From assembly GCA_035626395.1 (NCBI GenBank), contig DASPNR010000039.1, positions 1 through 64,000 on the forward strand: a DNA stretch of 64,000 bases. Direction: 5' to 3'. Within the stretch, counting starts at the first letter, position 1; each line of letters begins with the position of its first letter. The notes under the pieces are model-generated. The model did no database searches, had not been told where the DNA came from, and saw only the letters and a list, made by a program, of their open reading frames with translations. The position numbers were made by a program, and so were the translations under genes. This DNA comes from Candidatus Limnocylindrales bacterium (lineage in GTDB: Bacteria; Desulfobacterota; Binatia; UBA1149; CAITLU01). Shown here one piece after another: positions 50,969-59,797 of the stretch.

Positions 50969-52210
50969 TCAGCGGCCGCTGGTGAAGCCGAAGAGGTGGC
51001 CGGCAATGCGCCGGATCTGGATTTCCTCGGAGCCCTCGGTGATGCGATAGCGGCGGTGATGCCGGTAGATGTGCTCGAAGGGCTTGTGCCGCGAGTAGCC
51101 TACTCCCCCATGCACCTGCATCGCCTGATCGGCGGCCTCGCACACGAGCCGGTTGGCGCGATAGTTGGCCATCGACACCATGGCGCTGACTTCCATGTGA
51201 TGCCCGCGGTCGAGCTGCCAGGCGGTCTTGTAGACAAGGCCGCGCACCATCTCGGCCTCGGTCTGCAGCTCGACGAGCGGAAACTGGATGGCCTGGTTGA
51301 CCGCCAGCGCCTTGCCCCAGGTCTTGCGCTTGCGCGAATACTCCACCGACTCATCGATGCAGTATTGCGCGGCTCCCAGGCTGGAGGCCGCCTGCCGGAT
51401 GCGGTTCTCGTGCACGAAGTGCTGCGCGAGCACCATGCCTTCTCCTTCCACGTGAACGATGGCGGAGGCCGGAACACGCACGTTCTCCAGCCGCACCTCG
51501 GCGTGGTCGGAGGGCATGTTGAACGTCCACCACATGAACTCGACATGGAAGCCGGGGGCGTCGGTGGGAACGAGGAAGCAGGTGATGCCGCGGGGCTCGC
51601 CCGCCTTGCCCCCGGTGCGCGCGAAGATCAGGTCGTGCGTGGCGTTGTGGAGGCCCGTGTTGAAGCGCTTGGCGCCGTCGATGATCCAGTCGTCGCCGTC
51701 ACGGCGGGCGGTCGTCTCGAGCCACGTGGCATCGGAGCCATGATCGGGCTCGGTCAGGCCGAAGGCGACGCGCTTCCGTCCCGTGATCATGTCCTCGAGG
51801 AACTCGCGCTTCTGCTCGTCCGTTCCGAATTCGGCGAACATGTGCACGACCGGGAAGTTGCCGACGATGGAGCTCTCGTTCTGAAGATCGTTGTGCAGCC
51901 CCAGCCCCTTGGCGGCCAGGTGCTCGCGGATGATGGCCATGCCGAGGTTGGATCCATCCTGGCCGCCGAGCTCACGCGGCAGCGAATAGCGCAGGTGTCC
52001 GGCGGCATCGGCGCGCCGACGCATCTCGCCCAGCAGCTCTTCCCACTCGCGTCGCGGCTGTCCGTCGTTCTCCCAATCGGTGCGCGCCCACTCGCGCCGG
52101 TGATCGAAGAACTGCATGTTGTCGGACTCGAGCGGCTTGATCTCGCGCTCGATGAAGTCGTCAAGCTCCGCGAGCTTGCGGCGGATGTCGGCCGGAATGT
52201 CGAAGTCCAC
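50969..52210 (-). CDS. acyl-CoA dehydrogenase
   Basis: The 413-aa flavoprotein has FGLTEPDHGSDATWLET (FAD/substrate contact), FNMPSDHAEVRLENVRVPA and the C-terminal MQVHGGVGYSRHKPFEHIYRHHRRYRITEGSEEIQIRRIAG, typical of the family. It probably introduces a 2,3-double bond into a CoA thioester. The start is GTG 52210, which has a perfect AGGAGG; the frame is open to 52267 without better signals. Confidence 0.92.
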   Translation of the reverse strand: MDFDIPADIRRKLAELDDFIEREIKPLESDNMQFFDHRREWARTDWENDGQPRREWEELLGEMRRRADAAGHLRYSLPRELGGQDGSNLGMAIIREHLAAKGLGLHNDLQNESSIVGNFPVVHMFAEFGTDEQKREFLEDMITGRKRVAFGLTEPDHGSDATWLETTARRDGDDWIIDGAKRFNTGLHNATHDLIFARTGGKAGEPRGITCFLVPTDAPGFHVEFMWWTFNMPSDHAEVRLENVRVPASAIVHVEGEGMVLAQHFVHENRIRQAASSLGAAQYCIDESVEYSRKRKTWGKALAVNQAIQFPLVELQTEAEMVRGLVYKTAWQLDRGHHMEVSAMVSMANYRANRLVCEAADQAMQVHGGVGYSRHKPFEHIYRHHRRYRITEGSEEIQIRRIAGHLFGFTSGR

Positions 52211-52450
52211 GCGATGCCTCCTGCAGGGCGGTCGGGTGCTGCATAGCCCAGAGGCGGGAGCGTACAAGCGCCGCAGCCGCGCCGGGCGGAGCAGCGGCGA
52301 GGCATATCGCAGGGCTTGCCGGCGCTACGGCAGGATCGCTGCCGATTTGGGCGAATATGGCGCGCGATTTGCTGTCCTTCCTGAGGACCGCGGGGCGCAG
52401 GGACGAAGCGCATTCGGCCGCTGTGTCGTCCGCCTCGCAACAAGGGAGTC

Positions 52451-53800
52451 ATGCGCCGCATCCGTGCAATCGTCGCCGCCATCGTCTTCGCGCTGACGGC
52501 CTCCTTCGGCATCACGTCGGCCGACCAGTTCCTGCAGATGCGCGCGGAGCTGGCCGGAGGGCCGACGCAGACATACTCGACGGCGGCGCTCTTCGACGAT
52601 CTGGTGTCCCCTTCGGAGCAGACGGCGGCCGCAACGTGGAACGTTTCGCCGCCGACGGGCCTGCGGCCGTGCTGCGCGCTCGGCCACAACCTCGGAGTCG
52701 CCGTCGGGCCCGTCCCCGTTCCCATCGTCCGCCTCGACAACGTCATCCATCCCAATGCGCTTGGCCGCCACCGCTACAACAGCAACCTCATCAATCTTGC
52801 CATCGATCGACGCACCGGGCTCGGCCTGCGCGAGCAGAACGGAATCCTGTACACGTGCGGCGGCGGCGTCATCGATACCGCGCACATCCGCGATTATGCG
52901 GACCTGACGGTCTATCTGTACTCGGTCCTGGAGCCGCGTCTCGGGCGGCCGCAGACGATCGAGCTTCCCGACCAGGCCGGACGCCGCTTCGTTCAACTGC
53001 ACGAGATCGCGCCCGAGCTGCTGGAGCGGGTCGGGCGTCGGACGCTGGCCCTGGAGCTGGCCGGATGGATCTCGTTCCAGCTCTCGATCTGGCATGAGAC
53101 GGCGAGCTGGTACGGCTGGTCCAGCGTGCCGCTGTTTCCCGAGACCGTCTCCGCCTTCTCTCCCGAGGACCTCTACACCAACGTTCTCGGCATCCGTCTG
53201 GCGTTCGCGTTGATCCGCGCGGGCCGTACGGCGACGCAGCAGGACTACGAGCGCGCCATGGATGAAAGCATGCCGCGGCTGCTCGCGCGGCTCGGCGCCA
53301 TGCCGGCGGCGTTGTCGCGATCGGTCCTGTCCGCGATCGATGGCGTCTGGTGGACGTCCACCGAACGGCTGCCACACCGGGAGGTCGTGCAGCTACGGAG
53401 CTTCGATACAGGCCCGCACATGGTGCCGCTGCGCGTGCCGCGGCAGCGCCTGCACGAGACGCTCGGCGAATACGCGGCCGACTACTGCGCGGCGTGGCAG
53501 GATCGGCCGGTCGTGCTCGAGGTGCCGACGCGCGCCGGCGACGTTTCTCTTTCGGAGCTGGCGACCGTCGAGATCGAGCCGATGCGCGATCTTGCCGACG
53601 ACATCGCGGCCATCACGGGGACCGCGCGCATCACGCACGACGACCTGCCGCGGATCGTCGAGAACATCGCCGCCGCCGATCGGCAGCGGACCTATTCGCG
53701 CAGCACCGCCCACTCGGTCGGCTGGATCGCGAAGACCTGGCCGCGCATGGCCTGGCCGTCGTCGCGCCTGCGGCGGTTCTCGATGGCACGCTCGCGGTAG
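52451..53800 (+). CDS. exported DUF4056-type protein
   Basis: The 449-aa protein has a signal peptide (cleavage near ITSADQ) and blocks typical of DUF4056: GLRPCCALGHNLGV, VPVPIVRLDNVI, LGRHRY, NGILYTCGGGVIDTAHIRDYADL and SIWHETASWYGW. Its function is unknown; the conserved cysteines and the DxAHxRD and HET motifs may form an active site. The last 109 bp overlap the convergent phospholipase gene. There the protein turns Arg/Ser-rich (RMAWPSSRLRRFSMARSR), suggesting read-through past a lost stop. Confidence 0.75.
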   Translation: MRRIRAIVAAIVFALTASFGITSADQFLQMRAELAGGPTQTYSTAALFDDLVSPSEQTAAATWNVSPPTGLRPCCALGHNLGVAVGPVPVPIVRLDNVIHPNALGRHRYNSNLINLAIDRRTGLGLREQNGILYTCGGGVIDTAHIRDYADLTVYLYSVLEPRLGRPQTIELPDQAGRRFVQLHEIAPELLERVGRRTLALELAGWISFQLSIWHETASWYGWSSVPLFPETVSAFSPEDLYTNVLGIRLAFALIRAGRTATQQDYERAMDESMPRLLARLGAMPAALSRSVLSAIDGVWWTSTERLPHREVVQLRSFDTGPHMVPLRVPRQRLHETLGEYAADYCAAWQDRPVVLEVPTRAGDVSLSELATVEIEPMRDLADDIAAITGTARITHDDLPRIVENIAAADRQRTYSRSTAHSVGWIAKTWPRMAWPSSRLRRFSMARSR

Positions 53801-55089
53801 ATCGCCAGCGCGGCGCGGTCGTCGGCGCCGTTGATGCTCTCGCCCAGGTGCTCGCTGAACAGCTCGCGGCGCAGCTCGCGCGTTACCTGCTGGTCCCAGA
53901 ACGTCACGTTCATCTCGGTGTCGCCGCGGAAGGACCGGAACATGGCGTTGGCCGAGCCGATGGTCGTCCATTCATCGTCGATGAGCGCGATCTTGGCGTG
54001 GACGTAGATGTCTTCGTAGCCGCCGCCGGGCCGATTGGAGCCCAGCCCGGCGAGCAGGAAGTTGTCGTACTGCGCCAGCGCATCGATCATGTCGAAGACC
54101 GGCTTGACACGCGGGTGCGTGCGCACCCGGCAGATCTCGGGCATGGCCAGCGCCGGCACGAGCACGGTGACATCGACTCCGCGCTGCAGCGCGGCCTCCA
54201 GACGCTCGATCAGGAAGGGACAGAGCAGGATCTGGTTCTCGAGATAGATCGTGCGCTCGGCCGCGTCGACGGCCGCGAGGTACTGCTCGACGATGCTGAA
54301 CTCGCCCTCGGCGATCGGGAACGGCCTTGCGCCCGGCGCCGGCGCGTCCAGCCGATAAAGATCGGACTGGATCGTACGCGCGACCTGCACCAGCGTGGGC
54401 CCGCACGCGCCGGCGGTCCGCTCGGGAAAGGGCAGGTCGTCGGCCAGCTCGAGAACCGGGAAGCTGCCGTACTGCGTCTCGCGCTCGCTGGCCTCGTTCC
54501 AGCGCTGCACGAAGTTGTGGTGGACGTCGGCGGCCGCCGGGCCTCGCAGTTCGACGTAGGCATCATGGATGCTGGCGCCCGCCGCGGCCTCGCCGCCGGG
54601 ATGTCCGGGGGAGACGACCGAGCACACGTCCAGATTGATGCCGCCGACGAACACGACCTCGCGCTCGGTGCCGGCGTCCACCAGCCAGCTCTTCTGGTGG
54701 TGGCAGTAGCCTTCGACGCGGTCCCAGCGCGCCAGGACGTGCGGCGCGCGCGCCGCCATCGATCGGTAGCTGGCCTCGCCGGCCGGAAAATGGGCGCTGC
54801 CGACGATCATCGTCTCGATCTCGGGCTCGCTCCAGAACAGCACGCGTACGTCGATTCCCTCGCGTGCACGCCGCTCCAGGACCTCGAAAAAGCCGCCGGC
54901 CCCGTCGGGCAGCGCGAAGTCTTCGTCCAGGAAGGCCACCGTCACCCACACACTGCGGCGCGCGGCGGCGACGGCCTCGCAGATTGCGCGAAACGCCGGG
55001 ACGCCGTCGACGAGCGGCCGCACGCGGTTGCCGCCTCGCAGCGGGTAGCAAGCCTGCATGGCCGACGGGATTCGCGGAACGGGAATCAT
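53692..55089 (-). CDS. phospholipase D / cardiolipin synthase-like protein
   Basis: The 465-aa protein has two HKD motifs: HHQKSWLVD (residues about 130-138) with the downstream GGINLD, and VHAKIALIDDEWTTIGSAN. This makes it a complete bilobed PLD enzyme that hydrolyses or transfers phosphodiester bonds of phospholipids. It lacks an obvious signal peptide or membrane helix. The start is uncertain between ATG 55089 and ATG 55059. It diverges from the formamidase-like gene across 35 bp. Confidence 0.9.
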   Translation of the reverse strand: MIPVPRIPSAMQACYPLRGGNRVRPLVDGVPAFRAICEAVAAARRSVWVTVAFLDEDFALPDGAGGFFEVLERRAREGIDVRVLFWSEPEIETMIVGSAHFPAGEASYRSMAARAPHVLARWDRVEGYCHHQKSWLVDAGTEREVVFVGGINLDVCSVVSPGHPGGEAAAGASIHDAYVELRGPAAADVHHNFVQRWNEASERETQYGSFPVLELADDLPFPERTAGACGPTLVQVARTIQSDLYRLDAPAPGARPFPIAEGEFSIVEQYLAAVDAAERTIYLENQILLCPFLIERLEAALQRGVDVTVLVPALAMPEICRVRTHPRVKPVFDMIDALAQYDNFLLAGLGSNRPGGGYEDIYVHAKIALIDDEWTTIGSANAMFRSFRGDTEMNVTFWDQQVTRELRRELFSEHLGESINGADDRAALAIYRERAIENRRRRDDGQAMRGQVFAIQPTEWAVLRE

Positions 55090-55124
55090 GCGGCAATTGT
55101 TACGCGGACATCGAAATGTGCACA

Positions 55125-55940
55125 ATGGTCCGAATGCACCGCCATCGGATTCTTCCTGCCGCCATCGCTGCCGCGCTCGTGTCGTGCACCACCGGCCTCG
55201 CCCGCTCCCAGAGCGTGGACCTGGCCAGGGTCGAGATGGTCGACCTGACGCATGCGTTCAACACTTCGACCATCTACTGGCCCACGGCCCCGAGCGGCTT
55301 CACGTTTATGCACCTCTCGCACGGGCATACGCCCGGGGGGTACTTCTATTCCGCGGGCGCATTCAACGCGCCGGAGCACGGCGGCACGCATCTGGACGCG
55401 CCGATCCATTTTTTCGAGAACGGACAGGCCGTCGAGCAGATTCCGCTCGAACGGCTGATGGGGCCGGCCGTGGTGGTGGATGTCCGGGCCTCGGCGGCGG
55501 GCAATCCGGACTACGAGGTCGGCGTCGTCGACATCACCAGCCACAGCGCGGTCAACGGGCCCATCGCCAAGGGGACGATCGTTCTCATCCGAACCGGCTG
55601 GGCATCGCGGTGGGGCGACCGCCGCGCCTACCTCGGCGACGATACGCCTGGCGACGCCAGCAGCCTGCACTTTCCGGGGCTGAGCGCGGAGGCCGCCCGT
55701 TATCTCGCCGACAAGGGAGTGGCCGCCGTCGGCATAGACACGGCATCGCTGGATCCGGGCCGCTCCACCGACTTCCAGGCGCACCGCGTGCTGGCCAGGG
55801 CGGGCGTGCCGGGCTTCGAGAACCTCAACATACCCGAGACGCTGCCGGCCAAGGGCATCACGGTGCTGGCCCTGCCGATGAAGATCGAGGGCGGGTCGGG
55901 CGCGCCGCTGCGCGCAGTGGCGCTGGTGCCCCGGCGCTAG
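55125..55940 (+). CDS. exported cyclase/formamidase-family protein
   Basis: A 271-aa protein of the kynurenine-formamidase/cyclase fold (PF04199): MVDLTHAFNTSTIYWP, the metal motif HGGTHLDAPIHF and IGIDTASLDPGRS, with SLHFPGLSAEAARYL between. The N-terminus is a signal peptide with a possible lipobox LVSC, so it may be a lipoprotein; most family members are cytoplasmic. In-frame ATGs lie at 55116, 55125 and 55134. Its stop overlaps the convergent desaturase gene by 4 bp. Confidence 0.85.
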   Translation: MVRMHRHRILPAAIAAALVSCTTGLARSQSVDLARVEMVDLTHAFNTSTIYWPTAPSGFTFMHLSHGHTPGGYFYSAGAFNAPEHGGTHLDAPIHFFENGQAVEQIPLERLMGPAVVVDVRASAAGNPDYEVGVVDITSHSAVNGPIAKGTIVLIRTGWASRWGDRRAYLGDDTPGDASSLHFPGLSAEAARYLADKGVAAVGIDTASLDPGRSTDFQAHRVLARAGVPGFENLNIPETLPAKGITVLALPMKIEGGSGAPLRAVALVPRR

Positions 55941-56818
55941 GCCGACTGCTGCATGGCGCGCAGCTCGTCGGCCGTATGCGAACGGCCGTCGGGGCTCCAG
56001 CCGGGCGGTTGCAGGATGTAGCCGAGGGCTTCGCGGAAGTTGGACGCGCCGCGTACGTCGGCGGCCAGCGCCTTCCATTCGTGAAACGCGATCTCCACCA
56101 GATCGAACGTCTCGATGTTCCTGGTCAACCCGTAGGTGACCGGAGCCGCCTCCGGCTCGAACGTTCCGAACAGCCGGTCCCACACGATCAGCATGCCGCC
56201 GTGATTGCGATCGAGATACTCCAGATTGGTGCCGTGATGGACGCGGTGATGCGACGGCGTGTTCAGCAGCCACTCGAGCGGCCCGAGCTTCCCGATCGTC
56301 TCGGTGTGGATCCAGTACTGGTAGAGCGTGTTGACCGCCTGCACGGTGAGCACCAGCATCGGATCGAAGCCGATCAACGCCATGGGCCAGAAGAACGGCA
56401 TGTACGTCAGCGGCGTCGTCCACGACTGGCGCAGCGCCGTCGAGAGGTTGTAGTGGCGGCTGGAGTGATGGTTGACGTGCGCCGCCCACAAGAAGCGCAC
56501 CTCGTGGCTGAGGCGATGGAACCAGTAGTAGCAGAAGTCGCCCACCAGCAGCGCCAGCACCCAGGTCGCGGCGCTGGACGAGTCGAGCTGCAGCGGCGCG
56601 AGGGCCGCGAACAGCTGCAGCGTGGCCAGCGACACGCCCTTCATGAACAGGTTGATGAGAACGTTTCCCACGCCCATCCCCAGGCTGGCGGCCGTGTCGC
56701 GCCTCTCGTAGCCGCGCAGGGCCGCGCCCTCGTGCAGCTTCATGCGCGCGATCAAGACGCTCTCAGCGAGCATGGTGACCAGGAAGAAGGGAACGGCGTA
56801 GATCGTCGGATCGCTCAC
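55937..56818 (-). CDS. sterol desaturase / fatty acid hydroxylase family protein
   Basis: A 293-aa integral membrane di-iron enzyme with the three histidine clusters HRLSHE, HVNHHSS and HHRVHH plus several membrane helices. It hydroxylates or desaturates a membrane lipid or sterol-like substrate. Its ATG overlaps the stop of the TetR gene upstream (ATGA), so the regulator and the enzyme form an operon. Confidence 0.92.
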   Translation of the reverse strand: MSDPTIYAVPFFLVTMLAESVLIARMKLHEGAALRGYERRDTAASLGMGVGNVLINLFMKGVSLATLQLFAALAPLQLDSSSAATWVLALLVGDFCYYWFHRLSHEVRFLWAAHVNHHSSRHYNLSTALRQSWTTPLTYMPFFWPMALIGFDPMLVLTVQAVNTLYQYWIHTETIGKLGPLEWLLNTPSHHRVHHGTNLEYLDRNHGGMLIVWDRLFGTFEPEAAPVTYGLTRNIETFDLVEIAFHEWKALAADVRGASNFREALGYILQPPGWSPDGRSHTADELRAMQQSA

Positions 56819-57528
56819 GACGGCTTCTCCTTTTTCGGCGAGCGGGACCGCGGCCGCGCGGGAAGCGGCGTCTCGCGCAACGGCCGCGGCGGCATGCCAG
56901 CCGGCGCGGCCGCGGCATCGGCGACGGCCTGCGTGGCCATGGCTTCGAGAGCCGGCACAAGCTCCGGCGACATGCCTTCGTCGCCGTAGAGGCAGCGGGC
57001 CAGCGCCATGCCGAGCATGGCCTGCAGCAGCAGCTCGAGCGTCACGTGGAATCGCGCGTCAGAGGCCGCGTGCGGAAAGTACTCGGCGGCGAGCGTGCGA
57101 ACGTTCTGCGCGTGCGCTGCCGCCACCGGCAGCAGCACCGCACGCAGCTCCTCGTCGGTGCGCGCGGCTGCATAGAGGTCGAGGATGGCCTGGTGGCGCC
57201 GCTGTCCGTACATCGACCACAGCAGCGACACCGCCGCAGCGGGAGTGCGCTGGGCTCGATCGAGCGCGGCGAAGGCCGCGCGGTAATCGTCGGTCAGGCC
57301 GGCGAAGACATGCTCGACTGCAGCAGCCACGAGGGCGGCCCGGCTGCGGTAGTGGTGGAGCTGCGCGCCGCGCGAGACGCCGGCCCGCTCGGCAACCATC
57401 GTCGTCGTCAGCGCGCCATAGCCGTGCTCGACGAGGCAGTCGACGGCCGCGTCGAGCAGCAGGCGCTGCGTCGAGGCGCTTCTCTCCTCCTGCGATCGGC
57501 GGCCTCGGCCGACGGTGGCGGCTGGCAT
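56815..57528 (-). CDS. TetR-family transcriptional regulator
   Basis: The 237-aa protein has an N-terminal HTH, RLLLDAAVDCLVEHGYGALTTT followed by VAERAGVSRGAQLHHYRSRAAL, in classic TetR form. A helical ligand-binding domain and a Pro/Arg/Lys-rich tail follow. It probably represses its own operon with the downstream desaturase, in answer to a lipid or acyl-CoA ligand; the ligand is inference. ATG 57528 is 24 bp downstream of a palindrome (57552-57573) that fits an operator. Confidence 0.9.
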   Translation of the reverse strand: MPAATVGRGRRSQEERSASTQRLLLDAAVDCLVEHGYGALTTTMVAERAGVSRGAQLHHYRSRAALVAAAVEHVFAGLTDDYRAAFAALDRAQRTPAAAVSLLWSMYGQRRHQAILDLYAAARTDEELRAVLLPVAAAHAQNVRTLAAEYFPHAASDARFHVTLELLLQAMLGMALARCLYGDEGMSPELVPALEAMATQAVADAAAAPAGMPPRPLRETPLPARPRSRSPKKEKPS

Positions 57529-57551
57529 TGCCGGACCGTACGCTCCGACAA

Positions 57552-57573
57552 ACAAACAGTCAAGCCTGCTTGT
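57552..57573. promoter_or_regulatory. candidate TetR operator
   Basis: ACAAACAG and CTGCTTGT form an inverted repeat with one mismatch around a 6-bp centre, just upstream of the TetR start. The surrounding ACAAACAAACAG stretch is AT-richer than its neighbourhood. Length and position suit a TetR dimer. Confidence 0.5.
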
Positions 57574-57725
57574 AACTGACGCAACCCCCCCGGACGAATG
57601 CGTCTTTGTGCCGGGCGGCTTAGGGCGTACCATCGCCACGTCGGGCCCAGGCCGACTCCGCAAAAACCAGCAGATGCCAACGCGATGACCGATACGGCCT
57701 CGGCGTCTGCGACAGGAGCTCACGA

Positions 57726-59189
57726 ATGAGGAAGCATCTTCGACACCTCGCGACCGGAAGCGTGGCTTTGGCATTGCTCGTCCTTCTGCCCGGCTGCAAG
57801 GACAATCACCGGCCGCCCGACTTCGTGCGTCTCTTCTTCGGCACGACCTCGACGGGCACCTGCGACAGCCTGACGATCGAGGTCGACCTGGAAGCGGCCA
57901 ATTCCTTCCTCGTCATGGATCTCGGCAGCAATCCGGACTGCTCGCTGGCCGCGGCGCTCGAGGCCAGCGGCTGCGATCTCGACGTGATCGTCGAAGGCGA
58001 CATCTTCCGCGCCACCATCACCGGCTGCACCATCCCTGCCTTCGTCAGCGCCTTCGAATGCTTCTTCGTCAGCGCCGACCTCTCCCAGATCAACGCGGCT
58101 GCCACTGCGCAGTGCGTCTGCACCAATCCTGGATGCAATGAGACACCGCCGGTCTGCATCAGCGACGAGCCAGGCGCGGGCACGTGCGAGGACTGCGACA
58201 ACGGCGTCGACGACGACGAAGACGGCGCCGTCGACTGCGACGACAGCCAGTGCGCCGGCTCACCGCAATGCGACGGCACCACGACGACCTCCTCGCCGGA
58301 CACGACCAACACGACCGGCACCACCGACACGACCAATACGACCCACACCACCGGCACGACCAACACCACCGGCACGACCAACACCACGGGCCAGCCGGGC
58401 CAGGAGTGCCGAATCGTGTTCCACCTGCCCGACGCGGAGGACGTGGGGTCACTGCAGTGGGACACCAACTACTCCGAAGCCAACGGCGGCTTCGCCGGCG
58501 CCGGTCCCAACGTGGATTGCTCCTCGCTGGTGGAGGGCTCCATCGCCAGTTTCAACGACAATGACGAGGGCCAGGTGCTGTCGGGCGGGATCATCAGCCT
58601 GGAAGGCTTCACCGGACCTCTCGACATCGCCGAGTGCACTTTCGAGTCCTCGGAAACGCCGGTGGCCGCCGACTTCACCATCACGGTCACCGACGCCAGC
58701 GATCCCGACCTCAACCCGATCGACGTGGACGTCGTCATCGGCAGCATCGAGTGCGACGCCGGCCCCACCACGACGATCGACGGGCCGACGACAACCATCG
58801 GTGGGCCGACCACGACCCTGGGCGGTGAGACCATCCCCATCACGTTCCGTCTGGCCAGTGCCAGCAGCGAGGAGGTCGGCGCCGTGCAGTTCAGCGTCGA
58901 CTACTCGGGCGCGCCCGGCGAGTTCGCGGGCATGGGCTCCAGCGTCTCGTGCACCAACGAGGTCGACGGCGCGATCTTCGCCGCCACCGACGATGACGCG
59001 GGCGACAGCCTCTCCCTCGGATTCATTTCGCTCGACGGCTTTGCGCCGCCGGCCGATCTGGCGATCTGCCAGTTCGTCAGCAGCGGCGAGGCGCCGGTGC
59101 CCTCCGACTTCACGATCACGGTCGAAGACGCGTCCGACCCGGATCTCAATCCCATCACGGTGACGATCGAGGTCGTGATCCCCGAATGA
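57726..59189 (+). CDS. lipoprotein with Thr-rich linkers and two cohesin-like domains
   Basis: The 487-aa protein has a lipoprotein signal with lipobox LPGC. A cysteine-rich N-terminal half follows, with an acidic calcium-binding-like segment (DNGVDDDEDGAVDCDDSQC). A TTNTTGTT linker (about 190-225) comes next. Two copies of an approximately 115-residue beta-sandwich are separated by a second Thr/Gly linker. Each copy runs from VGSLQWDTNYS or VGAVQFSVDYS to DFTITVxDASDPDLNPI. Their form resembles cohesin modules. It is exposed on the cell surface by inference. GGAG precedes ATG 57726. Confidence 0.75.
   Translation: MRKHLRHLATGSVALALLVLLPGCKDNHRPPDFVRLFFGTTSTGTCDSLTIEVDLEAANSFLVMDLGSNPDCSLAAALEASGCDLDVIVEGDIFRATITGCTIPAFVSAFECFFVSADLSQINAAATAQCVCTNPGCNETPPVCISDEPGAGTCEDCDNGVDDDEDGAVDCDDSQCAGSPQCDGTTTTSSPDTTNTTGTTDTTNTTHTTGTTNTTGTTNTTGQPGQECRIVFHLPDAEDVGSLQWDTNYSEANGGFAGAGPNVDCSSLVEGSIASFNDNDEGQVLSGGIISLEGFTGPLDIAECTFESSETPVAADFTITVTDASDPDLNPIDVDVVIGSIECDAGPTTTIDGPTTTIGGPTTTLGGETIPITFRLASASSEEVGAVQFSVDYSGAPGEFAGMGSSVSCTNEVDGAIFAATDDDAGDSLSLGFISLDGFAPPADLAICQFVSSGEAPVPSDFTITVEDASDPDLNPITVTIEVVIPE
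58301..58390. repeat. in-frame minisatellite coding the Thr/Asn/Gly linker
   Basis: Tandem imperfect units of about 18 bp (CACGACCAACACCACCGG) encode T-T-N-T-T-G repeats. All units keep the reading frame, so repeat-number changes would lengthen or shorten the linker without a frameshift. Confidence 0.65.
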
Positions 59190-59210
59190 TTCGAGCGGCA
59201 GGCAGCGGCG

Positions 59211-59744
59211 TCAGCGCTCGGAGCTGATCGCCGCCGCCTGCCTGCGCGCCTCGGCGATGCGCTGCGACAGCCGCGGCGACGTCATCATCAGCAGCGCCAG
59301 CGAGATGGCCAGGAACGGCACGAGCACGGTGGCATCGTGCGTCAGCAGCGCGCGGGCCATGCCGACGATGGCCACGCTCTCGGCCATCGCCCAGACCACG
59401 ATCAACCTGGTGGTGGCGTAGAAGCCGAAACCCACGAGCAGCCGTTCCTGCTCGCTCATCGCCGCCAGATCCTCGGCGAGCGTCTTGTCCTGGCGCGCCG
59501 CCTGATCGAGCGCGTTCCGCCATGCCTCCGCTCCGGCGCCGTCGGCCGGAGGAAGGCGCGAGCGCATCCACCACGCGATCGCGGTCGCGGCGGCAGCGAC
59601 ACCGAAGAAGACGATGGCCGGCGGCGGCTCGGTTGCCGGCGCCGCCTCCTGCGACCACTGGCGCTGCAGGACGAACGTAACGGCGGCGTAGGTCACGGCT
59701 GCCATCGTCATCGCCACGTGGACGATGGCAGCCTTGGTGGTCAT
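59211..59744 (-). CDS. four-helix membrane protein, unknown function
   Basis: A 177-aa protein with hydrophobic segments near residues 8-26, 43-60, 103-130 and 138-154, and a charged loop at 62-100 (DQAARQDKTLAEDLAAMSEQE). ATG 59744 fits the first helix. It lies 53 bp downstream of the acyl-CoA ligase in the same direction and may share its transcript. No family recognised. Confidence 0.6.
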   Translation of the reverse strand: MTTKAAIVHVAMTMAAVTYAAVTFVLQRQWSQEAAPATEPPPAIVFFGVAAAATAIAWWMRSRLPPADGAGAEAWRNALDQAARQDKTLAEDLAAMSEQERLLVGFGFYATTRLIVVWAMAESVAIVGMARALLTHDATVLVPFLAISLALLMMTSPRLSQRIAEARRQAAAISSER

Positions 59745-59797
59745 GCGCCCCACTCTCTTCTCGAACGCTGGCGAACCCCGCAGCATCGCAGCACCTC

